The translations under genes were made by a program, and so were the position numbers. Positions 59,742 through 64,000 of a stretch of DNA of 64,000 nucleotides are shown one piece after another (within the stretch, counting starts at the first letter, position 1; the number at the start of each line of letters is the position of its first letter). The notes under the pieces were generated by a model. The model made no database searches. It was not told the DNA's origin and worked only from the letters and a program-made list of their open reading frames with translations. Source of the DNA: CBDANW01 sp965197825 (GTDB taxonomy: Bacteria; Acidobacteriota; Vicinamibacteria; Marinacidobacterales; DATDRI01); NCBI GenBank assembly GCA_965197825.1, contig CBDANW010000002.1, forward strand, positions 434,001-498,000, read 5' to 3'.

Positions 59742-61799
59742 GTGCTCCTCGGTCCCCCACGGGGTTCCTTGCCTGGCCGGCACCCCGGACGCCAGCCGGA
59801 GAGGCCCGACAATTTGAGCGCTCGGCGCAGCGCAGGAGTGATCGGTCTTTTCGCCGCACTCACTGCGATCTTGACGTTTCCTCTCAGCATTTATCCAGGA
59901 AGCCGCGCTCTCGATCTGGGGGCCGATACACGACTCTTTCTGTGGACTTTCGCCTGGGATGTCCACGCGCTGGTCGAGAATCCATTCTCCGTATTTCAAG
60001 CGAACATCTTCTTCCCGCAATCCGACACGCTGGCATACTCCGAGCACCTGCTGGGAAGTGCGCTCCTGGGGGCTCCCTGGTTGGCCGCGACGGACAATCC
60101 TCTACTCGCTATGAACGCGGTGCTGTTGATCTCCTGTGTCGGTGCCGGCGCCGGAACTTACTATTTGTCGCGCCGGATCGGCATCGGCGTGACGGGATCC
60201 TTGGTTGCGGGGATCGTTTTCGCCTTCGCGCCTCCGCGTTTTTTCCGTCTCGGACAACTACACCTCGCCAACGTCATGTGGATGCCTCTTTGCCTCGCTT
60301 TCCTGCACCGATACGTGAACGGGGGCAGCCGGCGACACCTGTTGGTCGCCTGCATTTTCTTCACGCTGCAGGCGCTCTCCGGCGGTCAGGTAGGCTTGTT
60401 CTTGTTGATGACCTCCGTTGGTTGGCTCGTCTACGCATACGTGTTCGGCATGCTGACGAAGCCGCGAGGAAAGCTTCTCCTCGATTTCGGGATCGCGACC
60501 GCGTTGCTCATCGTATTGAACGCGCCTTTTCTCTTGCCTTATCTCCGAGTGCAACAAGAGGCGGGACTTCGTCGTTCGCTCGACGAGGCACGCGAGTGGT
60601 CGCCCAACGCGACCAGCTTTCTCGCCGCGCCGACCCATGTGCAGCGGATCGTCCTTTCGCTTTACCCAAGTTTCGAGCGCCACGTCATGGGCTCGGCCCG
60701 TGCGTACCTGTTCCCCGGTTTTCTCACGTTACTGCTGGCCGGATTCTCGCTTCGTAGAACGCATGACGCGTCGCCGCCACCATCTGAACGCGCACCGCCC
60801 GCGACGGCGCCCCGTTGGGTGAGCTGGTTGGATGCGGCGCTCGTGACAACCGCTCTGGTCGCTCTCGTTCTCTGGGCGACCGATGGCATCCGTTGGCACC
60901 TCGGTGCCCTGACCATCTCCGCACGCGGCGCGGGAAGAGCCGTCGTCCTCCTGCTGGTGCTGCTGGTGGTGCGTTTCGCAGCGGCCCGCAAGACAGGCTT
61001 CCGCTTCGTCCCGCCCTACCGCCACTTCATCGAGCGCGCACGGACACAGTTGCAAGCGAGGATGGGACTCGAGGCGGGTTTTTACTTCTTCCTGGTCATC
61101 CTTTCCCTGTGGATCTCTCTCGGACCACCGTTCGGACTCTATAGCGCGCTTCACCGCACCCTACCCGGCTTCGATTTCATCCGCGTCCCGTCCCGCTTCA
61201 CTCTGCTGACCGTGCTCGGGTTGTCCGTTCTAGCCGGCGTCGGGCTCGAGCATGGCCTCGCCCGCGCTCGATCCAATCGCCGCCGATTGGTGGCAGCCGT
61301 TGCAATGGGAATCTTGATCATCGAGTTCGCCGCCTTTCCCCTGGACGCGCCGGCCTATTCTCTCGACATCCCATCCGTCGATCGATGGATCGCCGAAAAA
61401 GCACGCACCGACGGTCCATTCGCTCTGGTTGCGCTCCCGGTTCCCGATCCGAGAGACACCGTGCGTGCGGCGCGCTGGCAGTCGATCTATATGATTCACT
61501 CGACCGCCCATTGGCAGCGACTGGTAAACGGCTACAGCGGCTTTACGCCGGCCGAGCAGGACGCGTTATTCCGCAAGCTAACGAACTTCCCGGATCAGAC
61601 GAGCCTCGATGCCCTGGAACAGTTGGGCGTGTCGTACGCCGTGATTCACCGCAACGGGTATGGGAACGCGGAGTGGGAAGAAGTCCAAGCAAAGCTCGAT
61701 GCGTTCGGTGAGCGGCTTCGGCTCGAGACCAGAGAGGATGGGGATGCGATCTACTCGTTCACTCGTCGGACGCGGGTTTTACCTGATCGTGGACCGTGA
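59742..61799 (+). CDS. GT-C-like multi-pass membrane glycosyltransferase
   Basis: 685 aa as open frame; the first ~24 residues are Pro/Arg-rich and not membrane-like, so the true start may be the TTG near 59814 (LSARRSAGVIGLFAALTAIL). About 11-12 TM helices. The first periplasmic loop has acidic residues 'DLGADTRLFLWTFAWDVHAL' followed by 'FQANIFFPQSDTLAYSEHLL', the general layout of GT-C enzymes that use lipid-linked sugars. The soluble C-terminal domain is about 140 residues. No substrate can be named. The 3' end overlaps the converging greA by 41 bp. Confidence 0.75.
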   Translation: MLLGPPRGSLPGRHPGRQPERPDNLSARRSAGVIGLFAALTAILTFPLSIYPGSRALDLGADTRLFLWTFAWDVHALVENPFSVFQANIFFPQSDTLAYSEHLLGSALLGAPWLAATDNPLLAMNAVLLISCVGAGAGTYYLSRRIGIGVTGSLVAGIVFAFAPPRFFRLGQLHLANVMWMPLCLAFLHRYVNGGSRRHLLVACIFFTLQALSGGQVGLFLLMTSVGWLVYAYVFGMLTKPRGKLLLDFGIATALLIVLNAPFLLPYLRVQQEAGLRRSLDEAREWSPNATSFLAAPTHVQRIVLSLYPSFERHVMGSARAYLFPGFLTLLLAGFSLRRTHDASPPPSERAPPATAPRWVSWLDAALVTTALVALVLWATDGIRWHLGALTISARGAGRAVVLLLVLLVVRFAAARKTGFRFVPPYRHFIERARTQLQARMGLEAGFYFFLVILSLWISLGPPFGLYSALHRTLPGFDFIRVPSRFTLLTVLGLSVLAGVGLEHGLARARSNRRRLVAAVAMGILIIEFAAFPLDAPAYSLDIPSVDRWIAEKARTDGPFALVALPVPDPRDTVRAARWQSIYMIHSTAHWQRLVNGYSGFTPAEQDALFRKLTNFPDQTSLDALEQLGVSYAVIHRNGYGNAEWEEVQAKLDAFGERLRLETREDGDAIYSFTRRTRVLPDRGP

Positions 61800-62244
61800 T
61801 GAGCTTCGTGATCTCGAATGTCTTGGCGCCCGACGGCGTCTGCACCGTGACCTCGTCTCCGTCTTCCTTCCCCAAGAGGCCCTTGCCGATGGGAGAGGTC
61901 GTGGAGATGAGCCCACGCTGCGGGTCCGCCTCTTCGCCCATGACCAGCCGGTAGACGAGCTCCTCTTTCTTGTTGATGTCGTAGAGATGGACTTCCGAGC
62001 CCAAAGAGACCCTATCGCGGGGTATCTTGCTCAAGTCAATCATGGATAGCTCGGCGAGCCGCTTGCGCAGTTGACCCAGACGCGCGTTCACGTAACCCTG
62101 CCGCTCCTTGGCGGCCTGATATTCCGCGTTCTCCGAGAGGTCCCCGTGCTCGCGGGCGACCTTGAGCTCCTTGGGAAGCTTGACGTGGAGCTCCTCTTCC
62201 AGCGATTTGACCTCGCTCTTTAGTTTCTTCAGGAAGTCTTCCAT
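61759..62244 (-). CDS. greA: Transcription elongation factor GreA
   Basis: 161 aa. N-terminal coiled coil with the hallmark 'AREHGDLSENAEYQAAKERQ', whose tip acidic residues enter the RNA polymerase secondary channel and stimulate transcript cleavage. C-terminal FKBP-like domain ('RVSLGSEVHLYDINKKEELV', 'SPIGKGLLGKEDGDEVTVQT'). Converges on and overlaps the GT-C gene tail. Confidence 0.97.
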   Translation of the reverse strand: MEDFLKKLKSEVKSLEEELHVKLPKELKVAREHGDLSENAEYQAAKERQGYVNARLGQLRKRLAELSMIDLSKIPRDRVSLGSEVHLYDINKKEELVYRLVMGEEADPQRGLISTTSPIGKGLLGKEDGDEVTVQTPSGAKTFEITKLITVHDQVKPASDE

Positions 62245-62319
62245 GATCCAGGCTGTATCCTAGCATACCGGGACCACCGGGACCGCGGGACATCGCTTCC
62301 CACTGGGCTCGGTGGTAGC

Positions 62320-63144
62320 ATGATGACCGGGCCGTGGGGCGTGAAAACTCTAACCAGCTTGGAAAACCCGCTCGTCAAGAGCATCCGGCGTCTGCAGCAA
62401 AAGCCCGCCCACCGAGCGGACGGCAACATGGTCCTCGAAGGTTTGAAACTAGCGAACGAGGCGCTGTCCTCCGGCATCGAGATAACTCAAGCCCTTGTCT
62501 CGGTGGACTTCGCGAGCCGACCACCGGGACGGGCACTGTTGCAGCGGCTTACGGCGGCGGGCGTTCCCTGCGCGGCAGTCAACGAACGGATTTTTCGCCG
62601 TTGCAGTAGCTTGGACTCGCCAGAAGGCGCGTTGCTCGTTGGCCGGAGCCCGCTTCGAGCGTTGAACGATTCGGCCGGCGAGCTGGGCGACCTGGTTGGG
62701 GTCGTGGCGGGGGTTCAGGATCCCGGTAATCTCGGTGCCATCGCTCGCGTGGCCGAGGCGGCCGGGGCTTCCGCTATGGTCGTGTGCCGTGAGACAGCCC
62801 ACCCTTTTCATCCGAAGGCACTGAGAGGATCGATGGGAAGCTTGCTTCGGCTGCCGGTCGTAGACGGCGGCGATGCGCAAGCCGCTTTCGAGTATTTGAA
62901 GAACAAGGGTTTTTCCCTCGCCGCCTGTGTGCCGCGAGGAGGTGTAGACTTTCGTAAGGCTAAGCTCGCTCGCCCCCTAGCGCTCGTCCTGGGCAGTGAA
63001 AGCTCCGGTTTGTCCAGGAACCTATTGCAGACCTGCGACCTTCATCTCTCCGTGCCGATGAAGGGCCGCATCGACTCACTCAACGTGGCCGTCGTGGCGG
63101 GCCTAGTACTGTATGAGGCCGCGCGACAGACGGGGGCCGTCTAA
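62320..63144 (+). CDS. TrmH/SpoU-family RNA 2'-O-methyltransferase
   Basis: 274 aa. N-terminal substrate-binding domain ('SLENPLVKSIRRLQQKPAHR', 'LEGLKLANEAL'), then the knotted SPOUT domain with motif 1 'GVQDPGNLGAIARVAEAAGA', motif 2 'LALVLGSESSGLSRNLL' and motif 3 'MKGRIDSLNVAVVAGLVLYE'. Methylates ribose 2'-OH in rRNA or tRNA; RlmB/TsnR-like layout, precise target not predictable. The start may be either of two adjacent ATGs (62320 or 62323). rarA follows after 3 bp. Confidence 0.93.
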   Translation: MMTGPWGVKTLTSLENPLVKSIRRLQQKPAHRADGNMVLEGLKLANEALSSGIEITQALVSVDFASRPPGRALLQRLTAAGVPCAAVNERIFRRCSSLDSPEGALLVGRSPLRALNDSAGELGDLVGVVAGVQDPGNLGAIARVAEAAGASAMVVCRETAHPFHPKALRGSMGSLLRLPVVDGGDAQAAFEYLKNKGFSLAACVPRGGVDFRKAKLARPLALVLGSESSGLSRNLLQTCDLHLSVPMKGRIDSLNVAVVAGLVLYEAARQTGAV

Positions 63145-63147
63145 GCC

Positions 63148-64000
63148 ATGCAGAAAGAACTCTTCTCCAAACCAGAGGACCCGAATCGAACCGGCACGAG
63201 CACACATACTCCTCTCGCCGAGCGGATGCGCCCGCGAGATCTCGACGAGGTGCTGGGTCAGGAAGAAATTCTGGGACCGGACACGCCCTTACGCGCCGCC
63301 ATCGACAGCGACACAGTGGGTTCGTTGATCCTGTGGGGGCCTCCCGGCTCCGGAAAAACAACACTAGCCCGAATCATCGCCCATCGAACCTCATCTGACT
63401 TCGTTCCCTACTCGGCCGTGCTCGCCGGGATCAAAGAGATCCGTTCGGTGATGCAGGCGGCCGAACAGCGAAGGAACCTCTACGGCAAGAAGACGATCTT
63501 GTTCATCGACGAGATCCACCGCTTCAACAAAGCCCAGCAAGACGCGTTCCTTCCCCACGTGGAGTCGGGCAATGTCACGCTGATCGGCGCCACCACGGAA
63601 AACCCCTCGTTCGAGGTCAACGGGGCTCTCTTGTCGCGGTGTCGTGTCGTGATCTTACGACAGCTCGGCACGGATGAGCTGCGCGAGGTGATGCAACATG
63701 CCTTGGCCGACCGAGAGCAAGGTCTGGGTGGTCGAGGCATCGAGGTCGACGCCAATGCCCTGGAGTGGCTGGCCAGACAGGCGAACGGTGACGGACGCTT
63801 CGTCTTGAACGTGCTGGAGGCGGCGGTCGGCTCCAAGAAAGACACGGCCATCACGCTTGCCGATCTCGAGAAGACCGTCCAGCGCAAAGCGCTTCTCTAC
63901 GACAAGAGTGGCGAAGAGCATTTCAATCTCATCTCGGCGCTTCACAAGTCGATTCGAAACTCGGATCCCGACGCGGGACTCTACTGGTTGGCGCGCATGC
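63148..64000 (+). CDS. rarA: Replication-associated recombination protein RarA (MgsA), cut by window end
   Basis: 284 residues visible from ATG 63148 (MQKELFSKPED...). AAA+ ATPase of the clamp-loader family: Walker A 'WGPPGSGKTTLARII', Walker B 'ILFIDEIHRFNKAQQDAF', sensor 1 'IGATTENPSFEVN', arginine finger region 'ALLSRCRV'. RarA acts at stalled forks, interacting with SSB. The C-terminal tetramerisation domain is starting ('SALHKSIRNSDPDAGLYWLA') where the window ends. The frame is open to the last base. Confidence 0.96.
   Translation, partial: MQKELFSKPEDPNRTGTSTHTPLAERMRPRDLDEVLGQEEILGPDTPLRAAIDSDTVGSLILWGPPGSGKTTLARIIAHRTSSDFVPYSAVLAGIKEIRSVMQAAEQRRNLYGKKTILFIDEIHRFNKAQQDAFLPHVESGNVTLIGATTENPSFEVNGALLSRCRVVILRQLGTDELREVMQHALADREQGLGGRGIEVDANALEWLARQANGDGRFVLNVLEAAVGSKKDTAITLADLEKTVQRKALLYDKSGEEHFNLISALHKSIRNSDPDAGLYWLARM

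Overview
The window looks like a Gram-negative, high-GC bacterial chromosome from a deep-branching phylum. Acidobacteriota is my best guess, but that is inference: the sequence gives no rRNA or other decisive marker. The Gram-negative signs are a beta-barrel outer-membrane protein, apolipoprotein N-acyltransferase, a lipobox peptide and PBP1A; a DUF4388 (PATAN) protein, PilZ, a GcvA-type LysR regulator and an NSS transporter also fit such a host. No tRNA, rRNA or CRISPR array was seen.

Positions 1 to about 39.5 kb are an insertion-sequence graveyard. I count members of at least seven transposon groups: IS3, IS30, an integrase-core (rve) element, IS5/IS903, three distinct IS256-type elements (called A, B and C here) and IS66. 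There are also two families of short elements with inverted-repeat ends and no transposase: a 317-bp MITE ('MITE1', three copies plus scraps) and a 'GGGACTTATA' element (two copies, 422 bp and about 0.86 kb without its nested IS256). Nesting is common: IS30 in the rve element, IS256-A in MITE1, IS256-B in the larger GGGACTTATA element, and the smaller GGGACTTATA element in a serine recombinase gene. A 1.45-kb direct repeat (1-1449 and 20334-21783) brackets the first 20 kb.

Cargo between the elements is part intact and part broken. Intact genes are a fused hybrid histidine kinase/response regulator with its own DNA-binding domain (2148-4628), an outer-membrane barrel protein (4951-5781), a LysR regulator (8719-9711), an NSS transporter (10489-11952), a slipin (16167-16937), an MmeI-like type IIL restriction-modification enzyme (22656-25505) and an HTH-PIN toxin-antitoxin pair (33834-34537). 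Broken genes are Dps, aconitase X, NfeD, DUF2924, the serine recombinases and a 346-aa unknown.

From 39.5 kb to the end the DNA is mostly conserved housekeeping sequence with one more IS66 (50344-52735). Here lie an M1 metallopeptidase with a downstream membrane protein, an SDR39U1-type epimerase, PBP1A, Lon with a clear sigma70 promoter and an adjacent CbpA-like DnaJ protein, and PilZ. They are followed by a minus-strand run nfeD-slipin-DUF4388-SPOR-lnt-prfB. prfB keeps the +1 programmed frameshift. A GT-C-like membrane protein, GreA, a TrmH-family rRNA/tRNA methyltransferase and RarA (cut by the window end) finish the window. The themes are envelope biogenesis and membrane quality control (PBP1A, Lnt, SPOR, NfeD/slipin, Lon/DnaJ).
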